A DNA stretch of 64,000 nucleotides from Emticicia sp. CRIBPO (GCF_009905725.1 NZ_JAAAKV010000009.1:248001-312000); one strand, 5' to 3'. Positions 37,402-45,211 are shown, numbered from the stretch's first letter. A program made the numbers and translations. Notes: generated by a model not told the origin, from the letters alone.

Positions 37402-37425
37402 AAGCCAGTCTTTGCAGACTGGCTT
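37402..37425 (-). terminator. Terminator after the GH108-like gene
   Basis: AAGCCAGTC pairs with GACTGGCTT; on the minus strand it is followed by a run of seven T. Confidence 0.75.
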
Positions 37426-37442
37426 CTGAATGGCATGACTGA

Positions 37443-38033
37443 TCAATCGACGAATGCCACGTGACTGAATCGCTCTTCGAGTTCGAGGGGTAGCACCACA
37501 TCTGAGACCTTCAATTCCGGTTCTTCAGCGTTCATGAAAAAGTACCTGGCCCTTTTTTCCCAGCCCGGATAAACATGGGCTTTTGCTCTGGAACGGTAAT
37601 AAAGCACACGGTATTTGACAAATGAATTGATGAGCAAAACCGGGGAAGCAAAAGAATTGGCACACCTGATGTCTTCCCTGGACAGATATCCGTCCTGTTC
37701 AACACCTAGAATGGCTTCAAAGGCTTTGATATTTGCATTATCTTTACCCATACCTGCATTGATCAGGTGATCTATGAGTACTTCGGCCAGTTTTTGACTT
37801 TTGATATAATTACCGTGGTATTTGTTCCAGTATTCCTTACGGTATATGGCAAGTGCCTGAGCTTTGGTGAAAGATTTGTCTCCCCAAATAGGCTTGTGTA
37901 TCCCGAATCCTGAGCCTTCAAATCTCAGCAATTTCGGAGCGTACTTCTCAAAAGAAGCAGCATTGGAAGAAAAAACAATAAAAAAAGAGCTGATAAAACA
38001 CAATTTTAAAAGATAACGCTTACATCTGATCAT
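37443..38033 (-). CDS. Secreted GH108-like muramidase
   Basis: The 196-residue protein has a Sec signal (LLKLCFISSFFIVFSSNAA). The mature part follows the glycoside hydrolase family 108 plan: LLRFEGSGFGIHKP (about 36-49, with the likely catalytic Glu), TKAQALAIYRKEYWNKYHG (about 57-75), LIDHLINAGMGKDNANIKAF (about 87-106) and the peptidoglycan-binding-like ILGVEQDGYLSRED (about 109-122). The family includes phage-type N-acetylmuramidases. The glycine-rich loop after the Glu is shorter than in classical members, so activity is not certain. No phage genes surround it; a role in cell-wall remodelling is possible. A full promoter lies upstream at 38161-38192. Confidence 0.68.
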   Translation of the reverse strand: MIRCKRYLLKLCFISSFFIVFSSNAASFEKYAPKLLRFEGSGFGIHKPIWGDKSFTKAQALAIYRKEYWNKYHGNYIKSQKLAEVLIDHLINAGMGKDNANIKAFEAILGVEQDGYLSREDIRCANSFASPVLLINSFVKYRVLYYRSRAKAHVYPGWEKRARYFFMNAEEPELKVSDVVLPLELEERFSHVAFVD

Positions 38034-38160
38034 TATAAATTAAATTGGTGAAAAATACTGATAAAAGCATCAAAAGACCCTTTTATACCGGTCGGCCAAA
38101 CGGCAGACAAATTCATGGCCAAGGGTACAAACTCAATTGACAACCAAGGCTAAGAACGTG

Positions 38161-38192
38161 CAAATTTACAGCTTTATTGTTGCAAAAGCAAA
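38161..38192 (-). promoter_or_regulatory. Complete Bacteroidota-type promoter for the GH108-like gene
   Basis: On the minus strand, TTTG (38192-38189) is followed after 20 bases by TAAATTTG (38168-38161), matching TTTG-N(17-23)-TAnnTTTG. It predicts a leader of about 120 bases. Confidence 0.65.
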
Positions 38193-38525
38193 AAAAGTGC
38201 AACGACCCTTCCGAAAACCCGTTTTCAACCCCTTGGTAAACAGGCTATTGATGAAAAGTGATTTTTACGAAAAAACGAAATAATACAACAAGATAGAATG
38301 AATTGCGAAAGTTTTATTATCAGTAAAAAAGTTAAGGCAAATCATTAAGTATTTCTACGTGAAATGACTCGTATTTTCACGCAATCAAATATTTAAAATT
38401 ATCACAAAATACTCATAATAAATAACTTACACCCATTTTAACATAAAGCGAAATTTTGGAGGTCTTTGTAAAATTTTGTAGATTTATGGTTAAATTTTAT
38501 CACTAATCATTAATAAAAACTCAAA
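38193..38525. other. AT-rich intergenic region upstream of the seven-helix signalling cluster
   Basis: No gene is visible. It holds a small inverted repeat, CGTGAAA / TTTCACG (about 38358-38381), and A/T-rich DNA. The promoter of the 38526-43133 operon should be here, but I find no exact TAnnTTTG; AAAATTTTGTAG at about 38470 is the closest. Confidence 0.45.
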
Positions 38526-38882
38526 ATGGCAAAGCAGGACATTTTTCATGAGAAGGCTGGCAGATTTGTTACTCACGACACCGCTAAAAAATACCAGGAT
38601 AAATACCTGAAAAAAAAGAGCGACAAGGGAGATAAAGACCCTGTGAGGTCCCAGTTTTTCGGAATTGAGCACATTAAAAAACTAATCAGCAGGCCAGGCT
38701 GTACGGGCATAAAAATATACTATGGAGCAGACGACAACGACGCTCCGGGCCTGGTACTGGTAGCCGCTGATAAAGCCGGTAAAAATCATGAAAGAAACCT
38801 GTCGGGACTAAAAGACCCGGATGACGGGGATTATGTAGCGGACGGACCGATTTGTCCGGTTCACTGTGAAAACACAAACTAA
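38526..38882 (+). CDS. Small soluble protein heading the seven-helix/two-component operon
   Basis: The 118-residue protein (MAKQDIFHEKAGRFVTHDTA) has no signal or membrane segment. After a basic, Lys-rich N-terminus it has FFGIEHIKKLISRPGCTGIK, IYYGADDNDAPGLVLVAADK and a C-terminal acidic segment ending PICPVHCENTN. The C-P-x-x-C near the end and a single internal Cys (about 60) could bind a metal or form a disulfide. I recognise no named family, though proteins with this GC-GI-IYYG pattern and a final Cys pair are familiar from Bacteroidota. Its stop lies four bases before the first membrane gene, so it is likely part of the same signalling system. Confidence 0.8.
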   Translation: MAKQDIFHEKAGRFVTHDTAKKYQDKYLKKKSDKGDKDPVRSQFFGIEHIKKLISRPGCTGIKIYYGADDNDAPGLVLVAADKAGKNHERNLSGLKDPDDGDYVADGPICPVHCENTN

Positions 38883-38886
38883 ACCT

Positions 38887-39549
38887 ATGGTTCATAACAT
38901 TACAAAGATGATTCTTAACTATCCAATAATGGCATTGTATACTTTAATGCCGTTATTGGTAATTTTTACTGTCTGGCATAAAAAAATACCCTTGAAGTCA
39001 CATCTTGATAAAGTGATGTGGTTTTCTGTTTTCTTTTTTTTCTCGGACCTTCCACTTTGGATCACCGCTGGCCTCAACATTCACAATATGATGTATTATT
39101 ATATTCGTGACCTTTGGGTTCACATGCTCATCATCGGCATTTATTATTTCGTACTTGATTCACCTGTAAAAAAAAGAATCATTATTCTCATAGAAATCAT
39201 TTTACTTCTTATCGGCATTCTTTCAATTTTGGTAAGCAAAGACGTACCTGCCGAACTTTCTTCTATCTATAAATTGGCGGTAATTCTGGCGATTTTCATG
39301 CACTTTCATTCGATTATTTCTGAGTTGAAAATCACCAGTTTACTTAACTATCCATTCTTCTGGATCAGTTCAGGAGCTCTGATCTTTTCTTGCGGGTCTA
39401 TTTTTATCATGCTATTTTACAAATACACGATTAACATTCAAACTCCAAAAATATTTATCATCTACACTCATTTCCTCGACATTATGGGGATTTTGATGTT
39501 TATATTTATAGAAATCGGATTTCTCAGTGCAAAAAAGAAGTATCTATGA
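38887..39549 (+). CDS. Seven-helix membrane protein, paralog 1 of 4
   Basis: ATG 38887 (MVHNITKMILNYP) is chosen; a start at 38866 would overlap the preceding gene. The 220-residue protein has seven hydrophobic segments (about 13-30, 43-63, 72-90, 97-117, 125-146, 155-180, 192-213) joined by short loops. Conserved in all four copies are TLMP (19-22), SDLPLW (53-58), YIRD (72-75), His79, a histidine near 139-141 and YPFFWISSG (155-163) followed by GS at 170. Polar residues inside helices suggest a ligand pocket or a coupling surface rather than a simple anchor. I recognise no named family. It starts four bases after the small soluble gene and precedes three paralogs and a sensorless histidine kinase, so I infer a receptor role. 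Confidence 0.88.
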   Translation: MVHNITKMILNYPIMALYTLMPLLVIFTVWHKKIPLKSHLDKVMWFSVFFFFSDLPLWITAGLNIHNMMYYYIRDLWVHMLIIGIYYFVLDSPVKKRIIILIEIILLLIGILSILVSKDVPAELSSIYKLAVILAIFMHFHSIISELKITSLLNYPFFWISSGALIFSCGSIFIMLFYKYTINIQTPKIFIIYTHFLDIMGILMFIFIEIGFLSAKKKYL

Positions 39550-39595
39550 ACATCATTTATTCTTGCACACTAATTTTTTCACACATCAATAGAAC

Positions 39596-40258
39596 ATGAT
39601 TGAAAGTATCTTAAATATTGCTCAGGATTTCCCGTTAATTGCTTTGTCAACATTAATGCCGCTCATAGTCATCATAAGCATCTGGAAAAACCGCAACTCC
39701 TTTGACAAACCTCTGACCGTAGTTTTATGGTTTTGTGTTTTCTTTTTTCTCTCGGACTTGCCGCTTTGGGTTACTTCAGGGCTGGGCATCCGCAACATCA
39801 GGTACAACTACATCCGTGACATTTCATTTCATCTGATGATCATCGGCATTTACTATTTCGTACTGAACAACTCATTCAAAAAAAGAATGATACTTTACAT
39901 GATCCTTATTTTATCAATCATCGGTATTACGCCATTGTTACTATCCTACGAAGCTCCGAGCCAACTTACTGCTATTCACAAACTGGCTATAGTCGGGGTT
40001 GTGTTCTTACATTTCCATACTCTCATATCAGAACTTAAAATCACAAAAATATTAAGCTATCCCTTTTTCTGGATCAGTTCCGGTATTCTGATGTTTTCAT
40101 GCGGGTCCGTGCTGATCATGCTTTTTTACACTTATACATTCTCGATAAAAACCCCGGCTATGTTTTTATTTTATGACCAATTTATAAGTTTCCTCATTGT
40201 TTTAATGTTTCTCTTTATCGGATTCGGCTTTTTCAATACTAGAAAGAAATATTCTTAA
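39596..40258 (+). CDS. Seven-helix membrane protein, paralog 2 of 4
   Basis: The 220-residue product keeps all conserved positions: PLIALSTLMP (about 13-22), SDLPLWVTSG (about 53), YIRDISFHLMIIGIYYF (about 72-88), HFHTLISELKIT and YPFFWISSGILMFSCGS. It is the copy most like paralog 1, including the ELKIT loop and the FSCGS segment with its cysteine. It follows paralog 1 after 46 bases, the longest gap so far in the operon, which may hold a regulatory or processing site, though none is evident. It should lie in the inner membrane. Confidence 0.88.
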   Translation: MIESILNIAQDFPLIALSTLMPLIVIISIWKNRNSFDKPLTVVLWFCVFFFLSDLPLWVTSGLGIRNIRYNYIRDISFHLMIIGIYYFVLNNSFKKRMILYMILILSIIGITPLLLSYEAPSQLTAIHKLAIVGVVFLHFHTLISELKITKILSYPFFWISSGILMFSCGSVLIMLFYTYTFSIKTPAMFLFYDQFISFLIVLMFLFIGFGFFNTRKKYS

Positions 40259-40296
40259 CGTTTTGACCTACGATCTACCACAAAACTATTTTAAAA

Positions 40297-40986
40297 ATGA
40301 AAAAAAAGACCTTTGAAAATATCTTAACAATTGCAACAAATTATCCCATTTTTGCCATTGCAACACTTCTACCCTTCTTTATTTGCCTCTTTGTTTGGTT
40401 CAAAAAATTCCCCTTAAATTCTCCGCTAAAGCTTATTTTACTATTCTCATTTTACCATTTTGTTTCTGATTTACCTTTATGGATCACTAGCTCAATGAAC
40501 ATCAATAACCAGATTTATTACTACATCAGAGACTACTCTTTACACACTTTCATTTTATTTATATATTTAAAACTAGAAGAATCCGAGTCAAAGAAAAAAT
40601 TCATCAGGAGGGTAATCATTTTTTTAATACTTATCACCCTTCCTGTGTTGCCTGACCTCAAAAAAAATCATGACTTAGTAATCATATTTTACAAAATGGG
40701 TGTTATTTCAGCTGTTTTTATTCATTTCAATACTATTATTCACCAGATTAAAGTCAGGAATTTATTTAACTATCCTTTTTTCTGGATCAGTTCCGGCATC
40801 TTATTATTTACCTCCGGCTCCATTTTGGTGGCACTTTTCGGCAAATATGTTCTTTACAACACAAGCGATGTACCACTTACCAGAATATTTACACAATTTG
40901 TCGAACTTCTTAGCATTTCTATGTTTCTCTTAATAGGTGTCGGATTTATTAAAACTAAAAAAACAATTTCTAGCTATCCATCATGA
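40297..40986 (+). CDS. Seven-helix membrane protein, paralog 3 of 4
   Basis: This 229-residue copy is the most diverged. It keeps PIFAIATLLP, SDLPLWITSS, YIRDYSLHTF and YPFFWISSGILLFTSGS, but the WF(C/S)VFFF stretch before SDLP is LLFSFYHFV, and the third helix is shorter and more charged (LKLEESESKKKFIRR). The pocket-lining loops differ most, which fits a different ligand or role. Its last four bases (ATGA) overlap the start of paralog 4, so translation of the two is likely coupled. Confidence 0.87.
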   Translation: MKKKTFENILTIATNYPIFAIATLLPFFICLFVWFKKFPLNSPLKLILLFSFYHFVSDLPLWITSSMNINNQIYYYIRDYSLHTFILFIYLKLEESESKKKFIRRVIIFLILITLPVLPDLKKNHDLVIIFYKMGVISAVFIHFNTIIHQIKVRNLFNYPFFWISSGILLFTSGSILVALFGKYVLYNTSDVPLTRIFTQFVELLSISMFLLIGVGFIKTKKTISSYPS

Positions 40987-41672
40987 CATTATCTGTAAGC
41001 TTTTCAGCTATGGTTGACAACATAGTCAGCCTTGCCCTTAGGTACCCTGTTATGTCGCTGGCAACCATGATGCCGCTCTTTCTTATCCTGATGATCCGGA
41101 TAAAAAGAATACCACTTGAGAATGACCTTAAATTCGTTTATTGGTTCTGTCTATTCTTTTTTATCTCAGATATTCCTCTCTGGATTACAACAGGCTTAAA
41201 AATCAATAATCAAACTTATTTCTATATCAGAGAACTAATCAACCATCTTCTAATTATCGGATTTTACTACTTTATAATTGGTTTAAAGCGGACTAAAAAA
41301 ATCATAGTAGCAACGGAAATAATTTTGAGCATTTTGGGTTTGTCGTCTTTCTTATTTTTCACAGAAATACCAAATCAGTTGACTACAATTTACAAAGCTG
41401 TTATTATCGTTCTCATCTTTGTGCACTTCAACTACATCATTAAAAATCTCAAAATTAAGCAAATCTCCGATTACCCTTATTTCTGGATCAGTTCGGGCAT
41501 TCTAATTTTCTCATCAGGTTCGATTCTTATTTTCCTTTTTTTTACTTTTACATTTGAATTAAAACCCCTATTCAAGATTTATTCTCAATTTCTGGATGTT
41601 TTAGTAATTTTAATGTTCATTTTCATGGGTATTGGTTTCTTAAAAGCTAAAAAGTATTATCTGAATGAATGA
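40983..41672 (+). CDS. Seven-helix membrane protein, paralog 4 of 4
   Basis: The 229-residue protein starts in the ATGA that ends paralog 3. It has a longer N-terminus (MTLSVSFSAMVDNIV) than the others, then PVMSLATMMP, SDIPLWITTG, YIRELINHLLIIGFYYF and YPYFWISSGILIFSSGS. Here the YIRD aspartate is Glu and the E(L)KI loop reads KNLKIKQ. Its stop overlaps the histidine kinase start by eight bases (ATGAATGA), the strongest sign that this family signals through that kinase. Confidence 0.88.
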   Translation: MTLSVSFSAMVDNIVSLALRYPVMSLATMMPLFLILMIRIKRIPLENDLKFVYWFCLFFFISDIPLWITTGLKINNQTYFYIRELINHLLIIGFYYFIIGLKRTKKIIVATEIILSILGLSSFLFFTEIPNQLTTIYKAVIIVLIFVHFNYIIKNLKIKQISDYPYFWISSGILIFSSGSILIFLFFTFTFELKPLFKIYSQFLDVLVILMFIFMGIGFLKAKKYYLNE

Positions 41673-42474
41673 ATCGCCTACTTTCTTTATCATTGCCGGA
41701 ACGGTCATCCTCATACTGATGAGCTTTTCCGTTATTCTTTTCGTGGTTTTTTACCAGAGAAAACAACTGACCATAGAAATAGAACAGCAAAAAGAATTGC
41801 AGGAACTCGAAAACAAAATGCAGCGTAAACTCCTCGAAAACTCACTGGATGTGCAGGAACTCGAACGCCGGAGAATCGCCAAAGATCTCCACGATGAAGT
41901 CGGGGCGATCTTATCTGCTGCCAAAATGGGCTTTAATGAACTTTCCAAAAAGATAAAAGGAGTACAGGAATATGAATCATCGGTAAGTAATACCAAAAGC
42001 CTCATCGACGAATCGATCAGTTTAGTAAGAAGCATTTCAAAAGACCTCGTACCCAGAACACTGGAGGGTTTCGGACTGATATCGGCCATTGACGAGTTCA
42101 TCAGCAAAATCCACAAAGCCACCCACATTCAATTTGAATTCAACAATAAAGGTTTAAATGAAAACGAAAGGTTTAAACCCAATGTCGAACTGGCTCTTTT
42201 CAGGGTGCTGCAGGAGCTTACCAACAATACCATCAAGCACGCCGAAGCCAATGAAATAAAAATCGAGCTGGCGTATGCTGATGACAGTTTAATCTTTAAT
42301 TTTATAGACAACGGCAAAGGCTTTGATTTTGAACAGAAAATGAACGATCCCAAACTCGGACTGGGCCTGAGGAACATTCAGAGCCGGCTGACGGTCATCG
42401 ATGCCGATCTTAAGATCATTTCGAATCCTGTATCGGGTACACAAACTAAAATCATCATCAAAAATCCCAAATAA
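41665..42474 (+). CDS. Histidine kinase without its own sensor domain
   Basis: The 269-residue kinase has one N-terminal membrane helix (about 6-30), a short coiled coil, the HisKA_3 motif LERRRIAKDLHDEVGAIL with the phosphate-accepting His76, and an HATPase_c domain with N box ELTNNTIKHAEA (about 180), G1 DNGKGFDF (about 211) and G2 LGLGLRNIQSR (about 229). It belongs to the NarX/DesK-like class. Only about five residues precede the helix, so it cannot sense outside signals itself; the four seven-helix proteins encoded upstream are the obvious input. It starts within the 3' end of paralog 4 and is followed after eight bases by its response regulator. Confidence 0.94.
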   Translation: MNESPTFFIIAGTVILILMSFSVILFVVFYQRKQLTIEIEQQKELQELENKMQRKLLENSLDVQELERRRIAKDLHDEVGAILSAAKMGFNELSKKIKGVQEYESSVSNTKSLIDESISLVRSISKDLVPRTLEGFGLISAIDEFISKIHKATHIQFEFNNKGLNENERFKPNVELALFRVLQELTNNTIKHAEANEIKIELAYADDSLIFNFIDNGKGFDFEQKMNDPKLGLGLRNIQSRLTVIDADLKIISNPVSGTQTKIIIKNPK

Positions 42475-42482
42475 TTTAAGCC

Positions 42483-43133
42483 ATGAACAAAATCAGAATT
42501 GCGGTTGTAGACGATCATAACTTATTCAGAAAGGGGCTGGTAGCGATCATGAACCAGATTGAAGACTTCGAAGTGATTTTCGAAGCAACCAACGGCCGGG
42601 AGTTTCTTGAACACCCTCTGATCGGCCAGGTAGATGTGGTACTGCTGGATATCCAGATGCCCGAAATGGATGGCATCGCCACCACCAAGCATCTCCGTGA
42701 CGTAGAATCCGACATCAAAGTACTCATCCTCTCCATGCATGACGAAGACCAGTTTATCATGCATCTGATGGAGATCGGGGCCAACGGCTATCTGCTGAAA
42801 GATACCGATACCGACGAAGTGGCCCTGGCTATCCGCAAAGTGCTGGATTCAGGTATATATTTCAGTGATTTTGTAAGCAGGGTGATGCTTCGCAAGATGT
42901 CAAAAGCCTATCAGAAAGAAACCAAAGTTTTCAATTATAAAACAGACCTGTCTACGAGAGAACTGGAAGTGCTGAAATATATCTGTGAAGGTCTGACTAC
43001 GACGGAAATCGGAGAGAAAATATTCCTGAGTCCGAGAACTGTGGAAGGCCACCGCCTGAGGATCATGGAAAAGCTGGGGCTTAAAAATACAGCTGTTTTA
43101 GTAGCATATGCCATCAAAAACGATTTGGTTTAG
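42483..43133 (+). CDS. NarL/FixJ-type response regulator
   Basis: The 216-residue protein has a receiver domain with acidic pair VVDDH (8-12), phospho-acceptor Asp56 in VVLLDIQMPEMDG, Ser/Thr and Lys positions in ILSMHDE and LLKDTDTDEV, and a LuxR-type helix-turn-helix at about 150-212 (STRELEVLKYICEGLTTTEI, LSPRTVEGHRLRIMEKLGL). It should bind DNA as a dimer when phosphorylated by the kinase encoded eight bases upstream. Its targets are not evident; possible self-regulation of the operon cannot be seen from the sequence. Confidence 0.95.
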   Translation: MNKIRIAVVDDHNLFRKGLVAIMNQIEDFEVIFEATNGREFLEHPLIGQVDVVLLDIQMPEMDGIATTKHLRDVESDIKVLILSMHDEDQFIMHLMEIGANGYLLKDTDTDEVALAIRKVLDSGIYFSDFVSRVMLRKMSKAYQKETKVFNYKTDLSTRELEVLKYICEGLTTTEIGEKIFLSPRTVEGHRLRIMEKLGLKNTAVLVAYAIKNDLV

Positions 43134-43163
43134 CCTCACATTGCGAAGCTAAACCAATCATTA

Positions 43164-43556
43164 TTATTCTGCAATGATGGCAGTAGCCTCAATTTCGACG
43201 AGGTACTTGTCATCAATCAATTTTGCGATTTCGATCATGGAAGTTACCGGCTTGATTTCTGCAAAAAGCTCACCGTGTGCCTTACCGATGCTTTCCCACT
43301 GGCTGATGTCAGTCGTAAAAATGCGGGTTCTTACCACATCTTTCAGTCCGGCACCCATTTGCACCAATGTATTCTGCAATTTCAGCAAAACAAACTTAGT
43401 CTGAAGGTAAACATCCCCCTCACCTACCAATTCGCCGCTGTGGTCGGTGGATACCGTACCGCTTACTTCAATAATATTTCCAACTTTGACAGCCCTTGAA
43501 TATCCGACTATGTCTTCCCACTTAGATCCTGAGGATAAATTTGTCCTTTTCATCAA
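43164..43556 (-). CDS. RidA-family deaminase-like protein
   Basis: The 130-residue protein matches the RidA/YjgF/UK114 fold: VGYSRAVKVGNIIEVSGTVS (about 17-36), QTKFVLLKLQNTLVQMGAGL (about 52-71), the active-site arginine in VVRTRIFTTDI (about 74-84) and the C-terminal glutamate in LVEIEATAII (about 118-127). Canonical RidA hydrolyses 2-aminoacrylate and similar imines, protecting PLP enzymes. The residue set here could also fit a Rid subfamily other than RidA itself, so I leave the symbol empty. Two adjacent Met codons offer starts at 43556 or 43553. It has a full upstream promoter and is convergent with the response regulator gene. Confidence 0.88.
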   Translation of the reverse strand: MMKRTNLSSGSKWEDIVGYSRAVKVGNIIEVSGTVSTDHSGELVGEGDVYLQTKFVLLKLQNTLVQMGAGLKDVVRTRIFTTDISQWESIGKAHGELFAEIKPVTSMIEIAKLIDDKYLVEIEATAIIAE

Positions 43557-43580
43557 TGATTACGTTATATTTTTGAGCTA

Positions 43581-43610
43581 CAAAAGTATTATAATTTTCA
43601 CAGGAGCAAA
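43581..43610 (-). promoter_or_regulatory. Complete Bacteroidota-type promoter of the RidA-family gene
   Basis: On the minus strand TTTG (43610-43607), 18 bases, then TACTTTTG (43588-43581): a perfect TTTG-N18-TAnnTTTG. The leader would be about 20 bases. Confidence 0.75.
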
Positions 43611-43778
43611 AAAATATCGGATCATGTTTAAGATTTGTTTTCTGGAGCGGTCTTTTATTCCTCTTAAAAATCGATCAAAAATCTGCTCATCCTCAAAAAA
43701 AACCGCCAATACTTATCTTTTAGATTATCTTCTTAAAAAAATGCACCTTTGTTTTCTGATTAATACAATTCATCTGAA

Positions 43779-45023
43779 ATGGGTAAATTCTTACGTTTGT
43801 CTTTCGAAAGTTTCAGGTTTGCCTGGCAGGCCCTTAAAGCTAATGTTTTCCGTACCATCCTGTCTCTCTTAGGGGTTACAGTAGGTATATTCTCTATTAT
43901 CGGGGTATATACCATGGTTGATTCACTGGAAGCGAACATCAAGGAAAGTCTGAGCTCGATCGGAGACAAGACGATCTATGTAGATAAATGGCCCTGGATA
44001 TTCGGCGACGGGGATTATCCGTGGTGGAAATATTTCAAAAGGCCTGAACCCAAATATTCGGAATTCAAATTCCTGAAAGACAATTCAGAAAACTCAACGG
44101 CTGTGGCCATCATGGACTGGTCAACCAGCGTAGCCAGATATGGCAACAACAGTTACAATATCCTTTGCCAGGGCATTACCTATGATGTCAATATCATCAC
44201 AGACATCCCGATTGTAGAAGGCCGCTACTTTACCACCCAGGAAATAGACGCAGGAAGAAACGTGGCGATTATCGGTGGGGAAGTGTCGGAAGAGCTTTTC
44301 CAGCAGGTGGATCCTATCGGCAAACAGATCAAAATCAAAGGACAGAACTTTACGGTTATCGGTGTACAGGAGAAAAAAGGAAAGCAACTGGTAGATATCG
44401 GCGGCAACCCGGATCAGAAGGTTTACGTGCCTTTTATCAAACACAAAAGGATGTTCAGCTCGGGTAATTTATATGGAACGATCATCATGCAGGCCAAAGA
44501 CGACGACAAAGACATGGTCTTGCTTGAAAGCGAAACCAAAGGCCTGATGCGTACCGCCAGAGGACTCAGACCTGCTGAGGACGACAACTTTGCCATCAAC
44601 CGCCCGGACGCCGCTGCCAGTGCCATTTCAGGCATTTTCAGCTCATTGCGTGTCGGCGGGTTTATCATTGGTCTTTTCTCTCTGCTGATCGGTGGATTTG
44701 GCATCGCGAATATCATGTTTGTATCCGTGAAAGAACGTACCAACATCATAGGTATTCAAAAGTCGCTTGGAGCTAAAAATTACTTTATACTTTTCCAGTT
44801 CTTATTTGAGTCGGTTTTCCTTTGTCTTTTCGGGGGACTATTCGGGCTTTTGCTGGTATATCTGATCAGTTTCATAGACCTGGGCTCTCTTGATATCATT
44901 CTGTCTGTGAGTAACATTACTTTCGGATTGTTCATCGCGAGTATCATCGGTATTCTTTCAGGGATTATCCCGGCTTCACAAGCCGCGAGAATGGACCCCG
45001 TGATTGCGATCAGAGCGAAGTAA
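43779..45023 (+). CDS. MacB/FtsX-type ABC transporter permease
   Basis: The 414-residue protein has an N-terminal membrane helix (about 18-45, RTILSLLGVTVGIFSIIGVY), a large periplasmic MacB_PCD domain (about 46-280) and three C-terminal FtsX helices (about 285-310, 335-362, 375-400) with GGFGIANIMFVSVKERTNII and the family ending PASQAARMDPVIAIRAK. Such permeases work with an ATPase to move lipoproteins, peptides or macrolides, or to drive mechanical transmission across the envelope. No ATPase gene is next to it, so its partner must be encoded elsewhere. Confidence 0.92.
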   Translation: MGKFLRLSFESFRFAWQALKANVFRTILSLLGVTVGIFSIIGVYTMVDSLEANIKESLSSIGDKTIYVDKWPWIFGDGDYPWWKYFKRPEPKYSEFKFLKDNSENSTAVAIMDWSTSVARYGNNSYNILCQGITYDVNIITDIPIVEGRYFTTQEIDAGRNVAIIGGEVSEELFQQVDPIGKQIKIKGQNFTVIGVQEKKGKQLVDIGGNPDQKVYVPFIKHKRMFSSGNLYGTIIMQAKDDDKDMVLLESETKGLMRTARGLRPAEDDNFAINRPDAAASAISGIFSSLRVGGFIIGLFSLLIGGFGIANIMFVSVKERTNIIGIQKSLGAKNYFILFQFLFESVFLCLFGGLFGLLLVYLISFIDLGSLDIILSVSNITFGLFIASIIGILSGIIPASQAARMDPVIAIRAK

Positions 45024-45089
45024 GGAGAAAGGAAAAAGGAAATGCCCGATGAGCCTGGGGTTTGACCGGGAGGATAGAAAATGGACTCA

Positions 45090-45121
45090 GTTTTTCAGGC
45101 AAATTTCCTTGCCTGAAAAAC
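45090..45121. repeat. Perfect inverted repeat, possible terminator
   Basis: GTTTTTCAGGCAA and TTGCCTGAAAAAC are perfect 13-base arms around ATTTCC, in the gap between the ABC permease and the convergent aminopeptidase gene. A second hairpin, CAGACC-TTCA-GGTCTG, lies at 45130-45145. They may act as a bidirectional terminator pair. Confidence 0.6.
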
Positions 45122-45211
45122 GCATAAACCAGACCTTCAGGTCTGAAACACCTCCTCATTTGCCCTGGCCTGCGGGCGGGTAGCCCATAATCAGCTCATT
45201 AAGAATATGCT

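Noticed and set aside
38887-41672. The four seven-helix proteins as transporter subunits
   Set aside because: No ATPase, binding protein or transport motif is present, and the operon continues into a kinase and a regulator, so signalling is the better reading.
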